From Ditylenchus dipsaci (Eukaryota > Nematoda > Chromadorea > Rhabditida > Anguinidae): DNA of 64,000 nucleotides. Positions 33,293 through 43,589 of this stretch are shown piece after piece. Positions within the stretch are counted from its first letter, which is position 1. Every line of letters starts with the position of its first letter. The notes under the pieces were generated by a model, which did not search any database, was not told the origin of the DNA, and worked only from the letters and a program-made list of their open reading frames with translations. The DNA is taken from positions 62,001-126,000 of the forward strand of contig SADC01001323.1 in NCBI GenBank assembly GCA_004194705.1, in the 5' to 3' direction. A program made the translations under genes and the position numbers.

Positions 33293-34264
33293 ACCTCCAG
33301 CAATTTTGGTACTAAAAGTCTATTGGCAATAAGCTTGATCTTTAGGGGTCCGGCGGGATTCGGGATCGGGATTTAAAAAAATTTCGGGATTCGGGATTCC
33401 CGTCAAACAAAAAACGGGAATCTTGACGGAATTTGGGATTTCTTGTCGATAACTGTAGAGTTAAAATTTTAGAATTTCTTGTATATCATACGATGTATAC
33501 CATACAATTGTATACCATACAAATTTCACAGTTATCAACCTGCTGTTAATTTTATGTTTTTCAATTTTAACTCTGGAGTGGTAAAACCCCAAATAGGTAC
33601 ACAGTGTTATTACTGGGTGCCACGACTAGGTACAAATACGACCTTTTAAAAATTATGGAAATTAAAGGAATTTTTTTTACTAATTATATTGTGCTTTTGC
33701 GCATGGCAGGCTAGTAAATGTTAAAACAGATTCAAACGTGTTTTCCAGAATACAAAAAAATTAGAAGTCGGTCCTAAACCTAAAATTACCCTCCGTCATA
33801 AACTCAAAAACAACAGTTTGTCTTATTTTACAGTTAAATTTTTTTTATCACAAATTATACTAAAAATTCAACAATTGTTCATAAATTTAGAATTTTTCTT
33901 ATAATTCAGAATATAATCGATAGGGAGAGAAGAAAATCGGGCCTTTTAAAATTAAGCCATTTCAAAATGGACCTGTTTCAAATTGGCCCGAACTTTTGAC
34001 TCAAATTGGTGGCCCAATTTTAATGAGCCCAATTTGAAATGGACCCAATTTACTCATCCCGTGGATAATTGTAGAATTTCTCGTACTTTATACGAGAAAT
34101 TTCGAAGTATCAACGTAGAGTTTTTCGGACGGAACATTCCAGTGCTTATAAAATAAAAAATCGTGCAAAAAACAGCTGGTTACTCGCAGATAGTTGGTTT
34201 AGAGTGTCTGGGCAACAGATGAGGATTTAAGCCCAAAATATCAACTCACTGTCCATAACAATCA
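33293..34264. other. Intergenic, fragments of repeats
   Basis: Contains CGGGATTCGGGATCGGGATT-type units at 33350-33430 and AAATTGGCCC/GGGCCCAATTT-type units at 33955-34065, each like the terminal motif clusters of other elements here but without recognisable boundaries. Nothing coding. Confidence 0.4.
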
Positions 34265-34770
34265 AGCTCAATCACTCAAAATGTAGCCCTGCTTCTTGCC
34301 ATCATTTTCAGCATACGGTTGTATAAAATCATGTAAATTGAAATCGCAAAAAATATCAGTTCCCAAATAATACTGAAATCCTACCCCTCAATAGTACTCA
34401 TTTCTTCCCGAGTCAAACCTTCGCTCGCTACCTGATTTTTTTTGAAGTGATTTTGGTGTGTGAAAATTTCTATCTTGTTCTCCATGAAATTCTGACTCTA
34501 GAAAATCACTAAACAAGTGGACAAATAAATAAAATTGGTGGAGGCTCAGGCTATATAAAGATAAGTACGCATCATTTTGGCTGGTTTCCTCTAATTTTGG
34601 TGGTCATTTGCCAAAAATCGCAAAATTGAGGTAGTTGATGACAGCAAATCAGTGCTGGAAATGGTTGCAATCGACCACCGGGTGATTTTTGGACCTAAAA
34701 ATCAAAAAACTTACTAAAAAAGTAGATTAAAACACCCCCAGAAGGACTTGAACTTTCGACAAAGGCGATG
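34265..34770. repeat. Truncated inverted copy of the 39506-40135 fold-back
   Basis: CATACGGTTGTATAAAATCA, CATCATTTTGGCTGGTTTCC and GGTAGTTGATGACAGCAAA all recur inverted between 39560 and 39830. The copy ends in AAGGCGATG, where GGTGCC units begin. The two copies face each other across about 4.7 kb. Confidence 0.65.
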
Positions 34771-34774
34771 AAAT

Positions 34775-34895
34775 TTTAGAGGTCGGTGCCCGGTGCGGTG
34801 CCCGGTGCCGAAATTTCAGAGATAGGTGCCCGTTGCGGTGCCCGGTGCCATCATTTTAGAGGTCGGTGCCGAACCGGTGCCGCACCAGCAAGTGG
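34775..34895. repeat. GGTGCCCGGTGCGGTGCC cluster
   Basis: Three units of GGTGCCCGGTGCGGTGCCCG separated by AT-rich spacers such as GAAATTTCAGAG. The same unit forms the array at 36640-36858. Confidence 0.7.
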
Positions 34896-35028
34896 TATGT
34901 ATCATACCCGGCAACAGCTAACTAAGTTATAATTCGCCTCGAAACAACACAATAATGTCGATAACATTGTTTATTTTTGCAATTTAGCTGAAAAAATTCA
35001 AAATTAAATTGATAATTTTTTTAACATA

Positions 35029-36632
35029 CCGTATATCTTCTAATAAGGACCCATGGGCCTTATTTTTCAACCCCTCTTTGGAGGTGGGGCCTTATTAGAA
35101 GGTGGGGCCTTATTGGAAGGTGGGGCCTTTTTTTTCAATATAAAAATGACAAAAAAAATCTCCTTTTTTCAAATGACATATATAATTTGAAAAAGTAAAA
35201 GTCTTGAAAAGCATGAAAATAAAATAGAATTTTGATTTTCTTGGCCGCCAGTGAAGTTACTTGATATTTCTCTTTCTAATATTTTCTGTTTTTGGTGCAA
35301 ATTAACGATCAGCCGGCTAACAGTATGCGCGCAGCAGCATAAGCTCTCTCAGTTCCGAAAAATCTGGCTTTGATGCAATATGGTCGTGATCTTTCAGCGG
35401 TTGTAAAAGAAGAATTCCCAGCAGAAGCAAGCCAACGGCAAATTTCGAAGTATGCAGATGAGGTCCAGCTACATCAGGACGAGGGAACGCAAAAGAAGAG
35501 AAAAAAGCTATATACCACTTCGAAGCTTCGACAAAGTTAAAGGCTATCAAACTGGCTCGTGAAAAATAGTCAGTTAAATCAGGAGGGGAATTCAATATCA
35601 AATCAGCAGCTCGAAAATTCAACTTAGACAGAAAAGGCGTCAGAAACTTGATCAAGCAAGAAGATGAGCTGGAGCAAAAAGTGTACTCGACTACTGAAGA
35701 TTTCTTGCGCAATGTGATCAAGGCTGACTGCATTTTCTCTGGCAAGCGACTTTTGGTGTGGGATGCCTTTGCTGCGCACAAAAGCGTGTAAACAATGGCA
35801 GTGCTTAAAGAGCTGGGCATCGAAGCAACATTTATCCCTGGCGGTTGTACAAAATTTATCCAGGTAATATTTTTGAACTCTGAGCTTCTAAAATTACATC
35901 TTTAGGCACCTGACGTCAGCAAGAACAAGCCGCTTAAGGGACACATCAGAGACTACCACAAGATATGGGTGACCAATGATTCTCATAAGCCGTTTACTTG
36001 GCCGGGAATTCGAAGACTCCTGCTCTTGAGGTGGTCTCAGGCTGGATATACCGAGCTTGGTTCAAAATCTTCAAGGAGACCATCATCAAATCTTTCGAAG
36101 ATTGGTTTTATTGTCTTTCTATTTGGTGATTTCGTTCCGTGTGCTCTAAGCGTGTGCTCTAACTACTTTAACTGGTGGCACAGCGGATGAAAAAATAACG
36201 TGCATTAAACCTGAGGGATCCATCGGTGTGAAAGGACTCAAGATTCTTTGAGAAATCCACTTGACGAAGAACATGCTGTAGTGGAATCAGGAGATTTTAA
36301 TGAAGATGATTTTTTTATTCGATGATTGAATTGGGTTTGTTTTTGTCCAATGTATTATGTTATAGGTGTACTTTGGATGTGATTAATCGTAAGAAAGTGG
36401 GTCATTATTAGAATGTTGGCCTTATTGAAATGTGGAACCTTAATAGAAGGTGGGGCGTTATTAGAAGGTGGGGTCTTATTAGAAGGTGGGGCCTTATTTT
36501 TCAACCCCTCTTTGGAGGTGGGACCTTATTAGAAGGTGGGTCCTTATTAGAAGGTGGGCCTTATTAGAAGGTGGGGCCTTATTAGAAGGTGGGGCCTTAT
36601 TAGAAGGTGGGGCCTTATTAGAAGATATACGG
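35029..36632. mobile_element. 1604-bp pogo-type element with GGGGCCTTATTAGAAGGT arrays
   Basis: Perfect inverted ends CCGTATATCTTCTAATAAGG with TA at 35027-35028 and 36633-36634. The left array (35050-35130) and right array (36380-36620) repeat GGTGGGGCCTTATTAGAA, more than ten copies on the right. The centre encodes a decayed pogo-like transposase. This is the only coding member of the CCGTAT family in the window. Confidence 0.88.
35460..36325 (+). pseudogene. Pogo-like transposase remnant, internally deleted
   Basis: HFEASTKLKAIKLAREK, stop, then KSAARKFNLDRKGVRNLIKQ is a pogo/CENP-B-type helix-turn-helix N-terminus. It runs directly into FSGKRLLVWDAFAAHKS and LKELGIEATFIPGGCTKFIQ, the late part of the DDE domain, so about 200 residues between are deleted. 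After an apparent intron (35861-35905) APDVSKNKPLKGHIRDY carries the last catalytic Asp. Then a frame change leads to NSKTPALEVVSGWIYRAWFK and an acidic end. Stops at about 35560 and 35788 and at least one frameshift make it inactive. Confidence 0.75.
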
Positions 36633-36639
36633 TATATAA

Positions 36640-36858
36640 AAAAATGTCCGGTGCGACACCGGCACCGGCAGCACCGGCTCCGTCACCGCCGGTGCCCGGT
36701 GCGGTGCCCGATGCCGAAAATTTGGAAAAGGGTGCCCGGTGTGGTGCTCGGTGCCGGAATTTCGGAGGTCGGTACCCGGTGCGGTGCCCGGTGCCAACAT
36801 TTTCCAGGCCGGTGCCCGGTGCGGTGCCGGTGCCAAAATTCCAAAATTTACAGCACTG
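36640..36858. mobile_element. hAT-like end with GGTGCCCGGTGCGGTGCC array (right-type)
   Basis: Some eight copies of GGTGCCCGGTGCGGTGCC-like units lead to the terminus AAAATTTACAGCACTG, the inverse of the end at 32532. No exact target duplication was found between them. Confidence 0.55.
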
Positions 36859-37609
36859 GTAATAACCCACTGTGATCTGAAATTCTACTCAAGGCAAAAA
36901 AATTCAAATTAAAATTTTCGATTTTTTTAAATTTTGAAATGGGCAATACTTTTTTTGTCACATATTCACTTTTTTCTGTCACAGATTTCCTGATTTCTGT
37001 CACAGATTTTAATTTTCCTTTCCTATCAGCTCTTTCTATTAAATTTCTATCCTTTTTCCAAAGTTTCAACACCATTAGGTAGCCCTGCGATTCTAGTTTC
37101 TGGCAAGATATTATTTGTTGCACCATCTCTGCAAAATGTAGCACAAAAAGGTAAAATTATGAGCTAAATTAGCTCCAGTAAATCAGCTCAAGTTGCTGTG
37201 GAATAATGGCGCTACCCAGGTTCTTCAATTAGAAGTTATAATAATGTGCTGTTTCGAAAAAGTCAAAGTTTATAAAAAAATGGTTCCGCCAAAAACAGAT
37301 TAGGAAAAAGAGCATGTTTGAAAAAAACTGTTCGAGAAACATATACAGTCGAGTCTCGCTAATCCGGCACCCCTCGGGACCTGTCCTTGGGTGCCGATTA
37401 GCGGGGGTGCCGGATTAACGAGGGTTCTTCTAGATGACCCCCACTTGGCGTCATTTTTCGGTTATGCTAAGCTTTCATTTAGCATATATTTATTAAAAAG
37501 AGATGTCTTTATGTCAAGCGTAGACCATACATAGACAGGCACTGAAGATTTATCAAGTTGGTCAGAAAGTTTGCAACTACCCATAAACACATTTGTTTTG
37601 ACCTTTTTA

Positions 37610-37795
37610 AAGTCCCCGACAACGAGAATTTCAAGTGTTTGAATTGGCGCGGGACAGTTCTCTTTCGTCTTTCATTTTACTCTTTTGAGTCATTCGAAGC
37701 AAGTCAAAAGAGTAAAATGAAAGACGAAAGAGAACTGTCCCGCGCGAATTCAAACATTTAAAATTCTCGTTGTCGGGACGGCAATGGCCCTTTAA
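37610..37795. repeat. Near-perfect 75-bp-arm hairpin
   Basis: CCCGACAACGAGAATTTCAA and GACGAAAGAGAACTGTCCCG with their complements form arms of about 75 bp around a loop of about 20 bases (37690-37710). Outer ends TTAAAGTCCCC / GGCCCTTTAA. The two overlapping open frames here mirror each other and are not genes. Confidence 0.8.
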
Positions 37796-38137
37796 ACAGA
37801 ACCGTCTTTTAATCTTTCTTAAATTATAACGATTCGATAAAAAATAAATCATTCATAATCATTCAGTAATAAGTTTGTCGTTTTAATCATCTTGTTCCAT
37901 AACTATCCACCATCGACGAATGAAATCCGTCAAGCCGCAACATTGAAACCGACAAAAAATTGTAGCATTCTGAACCATCCTGGAATGTCTTCAAAATTTA
38001 GAGTCTAACTGTTGGTTTTTAGTAATTTGACTGCTTTAATGAAAGTAAAAGATACTTTTGTGAAGGAGAAAACAATAAAAGACAAAAAAATAGACAAAAT
38101 TTGACTTTTTGGATAGGGAGACCAGGGTAGAGTCCCT

Positions 38138-38768
38138 TACATACAGGGCGTCTCAAGAAATTCGCCGGTTTTGAAATGGGCATAACTTTTTTCAAAAACC
38201 GTTTTTCGAATTGCTGTTTTTGCCAATCGTTTTCTCTTGACGGGCAATTTTGTTTAGTGTATATTGTCAAAAACACGATTTTTGCTTGGTCCCCCTTATG
38301 GTTCTGGTCCTGGTTTATGGGTGGCCCCTGGATGGCTAAATCCCGAACCACAGTGGGAACCAAGCAATAATCGTGTTTTTGACATTACACACTGAACAAA
38401 ATTGCCCGTTAAGAGAAATTGATCTATGAAAACGGTTCTAGTTGGTTATCGGGACCCATTTTTATCTTGGTCCCCCTAGTGTTTTTTCTTGAAAAATGCC
38501 TTGGTCTCCTCTATCCATTAGAGTTATAATAATGTTGTCATCATGGTGATTATGGTTAACATGATCAACTTGAACATGGTCGACTTCAAAACAACAGGGG
38601 GACCAAGGCATTTTTCAAGAAAAAACAATAGGGGAGACCAAGATAAAAATGGGTCCCGATAACCAACTAGAACAAGAAATTGATCTATGAAAACAGAATT
38701 TCGGAAAACGGCCTATAAAAAAAGTTATGCCCATTTAAAAACCGGCGAATTTCTTGAAACACCATCTA
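38138..38768. repeat. Two-level nested fold-back
   Basis: Outer arms: CAAGAAATTCGCCGGTTTT and AAAACCGGCGAATTTCTTG. Inner arms: GGTTCTAGTTGGTTATCGGG at 38434 against CCCGATAACCAACTAGAAC at 38656, enclosing GCCTTGGTCTCC / GGGGGACCAAGGC. AGAAATTGATCTATGAAAAC occurs directly on both sides of the inner unit. Confidence 0.7.
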
Positions 38769-39505
38769 TATTGGTGTATTCTACCGAGTCCTGGTCTCTT
38801 TTTTAGCAAATTCGATTCATCGATGGGATTTAATTATAAAACACGAAAAAAACTACTCCTTGGATAAATAATTTGGTAACACGGCGTTATGATTTAAAAA
38901 ATTGTTTGAACAAATTGCCAAAAACCAAAGACAAATACGTTTAAAGGTGGTCGCAAACTTTTGGACAACCTGATATTACAGACGAAATTTAACAATCGAA
39001 AATCACATTAAACCATTAAAAAAATCGGTTAATTCACTCTGTGGTTCTTTCTTAAGCTGTTATTTTTAAAAGAAGAAGTCTTCCAATTGAGACCATTGAA
39101 ACAAAATATTGACACAAATGGTATTTAATTAATTTATTAAATACGACTGCCGGATTACTGAGGGTTAGTTAATCGGGAGTGTTCAGCGTTTGAGTGCCGG
39201 ATTAGCGAGGGTGACGGATTACCGGAGTGCCGAATTGTCGAGGGTGAACATTAAGAGTTTTCTTCGGCGGCCAACCAAACTAAGCTCGTGGTGCCGGGTT
39301 AGCAAGGGGAGCCGGATTAGCGAGGGGTGCCGGATTAGCGGGGTGCCGGATTAGCGAGACTCGACTGTATCTGTAACGGGACCTTGTTTATAACAGATTT
39401 CGACCTCTAGAAACTACTCCTGACCTACAAAAGCATTATTTTTTCAACCATAAGACGGTCAAAAGCGGTTATAGACAAGTTTCTGTTCTAACTTATTCAC
39501 ATAAT

Positions 39506-40135
39506 TTAAAGGGGGGGGGAACTTTATATACGCATCGCCTTTTGTCGAAAGTTTTAGTCCTTCTGGGGTGTTTCAATTTGATTTTTTTAGTAAGTTTTTT
39601 TGACTATTGGGTCCAAAAATCATCGAGCAATCGATTGCAACCATTTCCAGCACTGCTTTGTTGTCATCAACTGCCTCAATTTTGCGATTTTTGGCAATGA
39701 CTACCAAAATCAAAGGAAACTAGCCAAAATGATGCGTACTAGGAACTGAGATTTTTTTGCGATTTCAATTTACATGATTTTATACAACCGTATGCTGAAA
39801 ATGACGGCAAGAAGCAGGGCTACATTTTGAGTGTGAGGTTGCAAATGAGTATGTATATTAAAATTGGGGAAAAACGTCAGTTCCAGGATACTACCGAAAA
39901 GTACTGGTATAGTCCTATTGAGGATTTAATCGAATTGGATTTTTTTATATTTTAGCCCTTACTCTATACCAATTTTTCATCTGTATGATAGCTCAAATGA
40001 AAGCCCAGAAGCTTGGCTACATTTTGACACTAAATTTGTAAATAAAAGTAGAAAAAAAAAGGTCTGCAGCCAGTGGTAGTCGAACCTGTGACCTAAGGCG
40101 ATGCGTATATAAAGTTCCCCCCCCCCCCCTTTAAG
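39506..40135. mobile_element. 630-bp fold-back with G-run termini
   Basis: The inverted ends are TTTAAAGGGGGGGGG then AACTTTATATACGCATCGCC, and the complement, with 9 G on one side and 12 C on the other. The interior is AT-rich and partly matches 34265-34770. No coding capacity. Confidence 0.7.
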
Positions 40136-40282
40136 TCAAAATGACCGCCTGATTTTACTCTTGAGTAAACTTATTGGCTGCGTACTCTCAGTGAAAAATA
40201 GAGAAAAAGTAATAACACTTATTGGCTAGGTGAAAACCTGCGCAGGTTTTCTCACTTTGAGTAAGCTCAAATGTATTAGGAT

Positions 40283-40425
40283 CAGTGTTTTCAAAAGTCA
40301 TAGGCATAGTTTCAAAGTCATAGTCATAGGCATAATTTCAAAGTCATAGGCATAGTTTGACTAGAATTTTGACTGTAACTATGACTATGACTTTGAAACT
40401 ATGCCTATGACTTTTGAAAACACTG
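40283..40425. mobile_element. 143-bp hAT MITE with AGTCATAGGCATAG units
   Basis: The ends CAGTGTTTTCAAAAGTCATA and its exact complement; ATTAGGAT duplicated exactly at 40275-40282 and 40426-40433. CAGTGTTTTC is a typical hAT end. The interior is several direct and inverted copies of TCATAGGCATAGTTTCAAAG. Confidence 0.9.
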
Positions 40426-40550
40426 ATTAGGATAAATCATTTTTTATCTCATATCTTGAATATAGTCGATTTTCTGAAAAAATTTCAAAAGCTGAAAAAT
40501 ATCATATTTATCATTAAAAGCTTTGTTTTTTACTAAAATTAGATGGGTGG

Positions 40551-41000
40551 TATTAGATTTTGCCCCCTAATTACTGAAAAATGTCCCCTAATTCGCTGAA
40601 AAATGCCCCCTAATCGAAATTGAAAGTTTTATCTCGATTTTTACGTTTTAATTTCAAAAAAATTTTTGACTTTCATGCAGCCCAGGATCTCAGCTTTCTA
40701 ACGAGCTATCAGATTCTATCGAATGGTCATGTAAGTATAGAGATTTAGGGGTTTGAATGAAGTAACTTTTTGTTTTTCTCATATTTTTTCAAACTCCTAA
40801 TTTTCTACATTTTCTAAACCATTCAATAGAGTTTGAGAGCTCGATACAAAGCTGAGATCTTGAGCTGCATGATGGTCAAAAAAGATTAAAAATAAACGTA
40901 AAAATTTAGAAACAAATTCAATTTAAGATTAGGGGGCATTTTCCAGTGAATTAGGGACCATTTTCGGTAATCAGGGGGCAAAATTAAATATCACCCAAAT
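40551..41000. mobile_element. Element with GCCCCCTAATTACTGAAAAAT ends
   Basis: Left GGGTGGTATTAGATTTTGCC and right, inverted, GGGTGATATTTAATTTTGCC. Each end has three GCCCCCTAATTNCTGAAAAA units. A related pair of elements lies at 57626 and 60025. Target duplication not exact (AATTAGAT / AAATTAAA). Confidence 0.65.
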
Positions 41001-41171
41001 TAAATCATGATGAAGAAAATCAGTAAATAACAACATAATGCGGCTGCAGTGCGCACTTGCACGCGCATCAGAAAGCCTGAGACGGCCTGGGTCTGTAAAT
41101 GAGATGGACTCAGAGGCCAAAATAAACAAAGTGACTTTTATTCGACCAAATAATACAGAAAAGCTTGGATC

Positions 41172-41499
41172 CTACAGATTGATGTCTCGACTATTGTTCA
41201 TCAGGCATGCTTTCTTCCACTCTAGGTTCTTCTTCTCGGCCAACAAGAATTTGTAGTAGTCTGAAATCTGCATCTGCAATGACTGATGCTCCTTCTCAAT
41301 GGCCTCATTGGAGATAGCAACAGCTTCCCACAAATCATTCAAGCAGCTTTCAGAAACCTAGATAACCAAAATAATCTAGCAAGCATAATCCGGAAAAGCA
41401 AACCTCTGCAGCAGCATTGTTAAGATCTTCCAACAGCTTAGTCAACGTGGATTGCACTTCGTTGTTTTCAAAGCAGGCGGCTGAGTCCTCCGAGAACAT
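41172..41499 (-). CDS. Shortened duplicate of the 10515-11171 helical gene
   Basis: Exon 1 (41499-41404) encodes MFSEDSAACFENNEVQSTLT and 12 more residues, the same 32-codon length as exon 1 of the gene at 10515. A 46-bp intron with a GTTTGC donor and ATCTAG acceptor sits at the same codon. Exon 2 (41357-41172) encodes VSESCLNDLWEAVAISNEAI, then runs directly into QISDYYKFLLAEKKNLEWKK. The coiled-coil exon 3 and the start of exon 4 are deleted in frame. The product would be 93 residues. Since the intron is kept it is a DNA-level copy, not a retrocopy. AATAAA lies just downstream (41137-41142). The frame is fully open; it may be a functional short paralogue or a young pseudogene. Confidence 0.7.
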
Positions 41500-41744
41500 T
41501 TTTCTTCGATGCGAGAGCTTAATATTAAATATAGAAGCTAGAGAAACGATTGAAACGGTTGAAAAAAAATCAACACAATTTTCAGGCCTAGAACGACTAC
41601 GCTGACTTCAAAGGCTGGTTTGATAAGAGTAAGGTTAAATAACCGACAGTCATTCAACAATGGTTAAATAACCGTGGTTAGATGACCATGACCTCGTGAT
41701 AAATGATATGATAAGAAAATTTTAATTTTTACCATGTGGTCACT

Positions 41745-41830
41745 ATTTTCACCGTCACCTATTTTCACCGTCACTATTTTCACCGTCACCTATTTTCACC
41801 GTCACCTATTTTCACCGTCACCTATTTTCG
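41745..41830. repeat. Tandem repeat, unit CACCTATTTTCACCGT (16 bp)
   Basis: Five to six near-identical units; one copy lacks two bases. Confidence 0.85.
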
Positions 41831-42051
41831 ATATCCGAACCCTGGTTAATCATGATTGAGGTCACTTACTGATTTTCTTTCAGATCAAAATAGATGTCTT
41901 TCCGATGTTCTTTTGATGTTCGGTGGTGAAGATAGGATTGGTTTTCGACTATACTATCTCGAGTCTTTCGGGAAATTTTTTGAATTTGCAGCCTGACCGG
42001 GAATAAATTTTGGACTGATTTCACACTGGCTGGACTCACTCTTGAGCTTAG

Positions 42052-43090
42052 GTGATCTGCGAGCTTGTTGAGGAGGGATTTCGGGAGACGACTAAAGGTG
42101 TCACCATTCCGATCGAGATTCAAGTCTGCGCAGCTCTGGCATACTTGGCTTCCAATTCATTCCAAATTCACGTCGGTGACACTTTGGGGATCAGCCAACA
42201 GTCCGTTTCTAATTGCGTCACAAGATTCTGTTCAACTTTGGCTGGAAAGGCGAACCAATTTATTTTTATGCCGATTGTTCGTTCTTCATATTTTTCATAG
42301 TTTTGACAATTTTCATTTTGAAGCTTTATAGGATGTTGCGAAGGAAAAGCGTGTTTTCTCTTTAGTTGCTGGTTTTGCAAACCTGGTCGGGCTCATCGAT
42401 GGAACACACGTCCACATTCAAGCGCCAAGTCAAGAGGTGGAGCGGGATTATGTCAGTAGAAAGAATCGCCACTCCATCAATGTACAAGTAAGTAGTGTTC
42501 ATCTTACTTGTCCAATTACAGTTAGGATCTATGTATGTGCATTAGGTGGTTGTGAACACCGAAGGTCAATTCACCAATGTGGTCGCTAGGCATCCAGGTT
42601 GCACACATGATTCCCATATTCTTCGCACGAGCCTCCTCTGGGATGCCTTCCAAAACAATGAAATCGGTGGTATTCTCCTCTGGCTACCCGTGTAAAAAGT
42701 GGCTAATGACTCCGTTTCTCCAACCATCGTCACCGGCAGAGTTAAGGTTGGTTTATTTGACTTTTGTTTACTACTGTATGACTGTAATTGTATGGTTACA
42801 GATACAATAAGGCACACAAGAAGACAAGGGTTGGCGTGGAACAAAGAATCGGTCAGTGGAAAAGAAGATTCTCAATCCTGCATAGCGAAGTTCGGCTCAA
42901 TCTGGAGAATGTGGTCGATGTTGTGCTCTCAACCGCTGTTCTACACAATCTTGCCATTGAGCTGCGGATGCCTGAGCCTGAGGATGAAGAGGAATTCGAA
43001 GATGAGCAACCGCAGGAAGAGCTCTACCAAGGCCGTCAAATGACTGGGATTCAAGAGAGAAACAGATTTGTGAGAGAATATTTTGCTTGA
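42052..43090 (+). pseudogene. PIF/Harbinger (HARBI1-like) nuclease with one frameshift
   Basis: Four exons (about 42052-42276, 42332-42487, 42546-42746, 42802-43090). Exon 1 carries the helix-turn-helix (VGDTLGISQQSVSNCVTRF). Exon 2 has LVGLIDGTHVHIQAP with the first catalytic Asp, exon 3 HPGCTHDSHILRTSLL with the second, exon 4 YNKAHKKTRVGVEQRIGQWK with the Glu. All three DDE residues survive. In exon 3 the frame must change near 42670-42685 to reach SGYPCKKWLMTPFLQPSSPA, so one base is extra or two are missing. The N-terminus before 42052 is unresolved. Without the frameshift it would be a nearly complete transposase. No clear inverted ends were found around it. Confidence 0.75.
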
Positions 43091-43194
43091 TTGGAATTTG
43101 TTGGATGTGTTGGCTTGTTGTTGAGATAAATATAGGTGTTGATTCCATTAAAAGCTAGTGTCGGATATATATGTTTGTTATTTGGCCTTGGTCA

Positions 43195-43450
43195 TCATAT
43201 TTAGTGCGGCTAAATAAGTAGCGACTAAATATTTAGTGGCTAATTATTTAGTCGCTAAATATTTCGTCACCAATTTTATATTTAGTATGACTAAATAATT
43301 AGACTTTTAGCTGACTAAAGTCTAAATATTTAGCCGACTAAATAATTAGTCGGCTAAATATTTAGTCGACTAATTTCTCTATTTAGTACCAAAAGGCCAC
43401 TTTTATTAGTCACTAAATATTTAGTGACTAATTTTTATATTTGGTACGGG
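43195..43450. repeat. Cluster of TATTTAGTCGACTAAATA palindromes
   Basis: At least eight variants of TTTAGTCGACTAAATATTTA, direct and inverted, with the palindromic core TTTAGTCGACTAAA. It has the character of the terminal motif zones of other elements here. It lies between the Harbinger and MULE genes and could belong to either, or be a separate element. Confidence 0.7.
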
Positions 43451-43589
43451 TCCAGAACTCAAAAATAATGTCTTTTTCGAGCTTCTGAGGCAATTTTTGG
43501 CCAATATAGGGTGTTTAGAAACACTTAAAAAAAAATTTCATTGGGGAGGGGGTATACTCCGGTAGGGTCAATCTTCTGCATAATTGCAC

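Larger units (their letters stand above)
37346..39367. mobile_element. 2-kb pogo/Tigger-like element with GTGCCGGATTAGCGAG arrays
   Basis: Ends CAGTCGAGTCTCGCTAATCC and its exact complement with TA at 37344-37345 and 39368-39369. Terminal zones 37360-37430 and 39145-39365 repeat GGGGTGCCGGATTAGCGAG. No transposase remains; the interior is occupied by two fold-backs. Confidence 0.85.

Noticed and set aside
32532..36858. A single 4.3-kb hAT element with CAGTGCTGTAAA ends
   Set aside because: The two ends match each other, but the flanking 8 bases differ, and the interior holds unrelated MULE and pogo pieces, so they were listed as separate ends.
36486..36875. Open frame of 129 codons with Arg/Pro repeats
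   Set aside because: It reads through the GGGGCCTTATTAGAA and GGTGCCCGGTGC arrays and crosses an element boundary.
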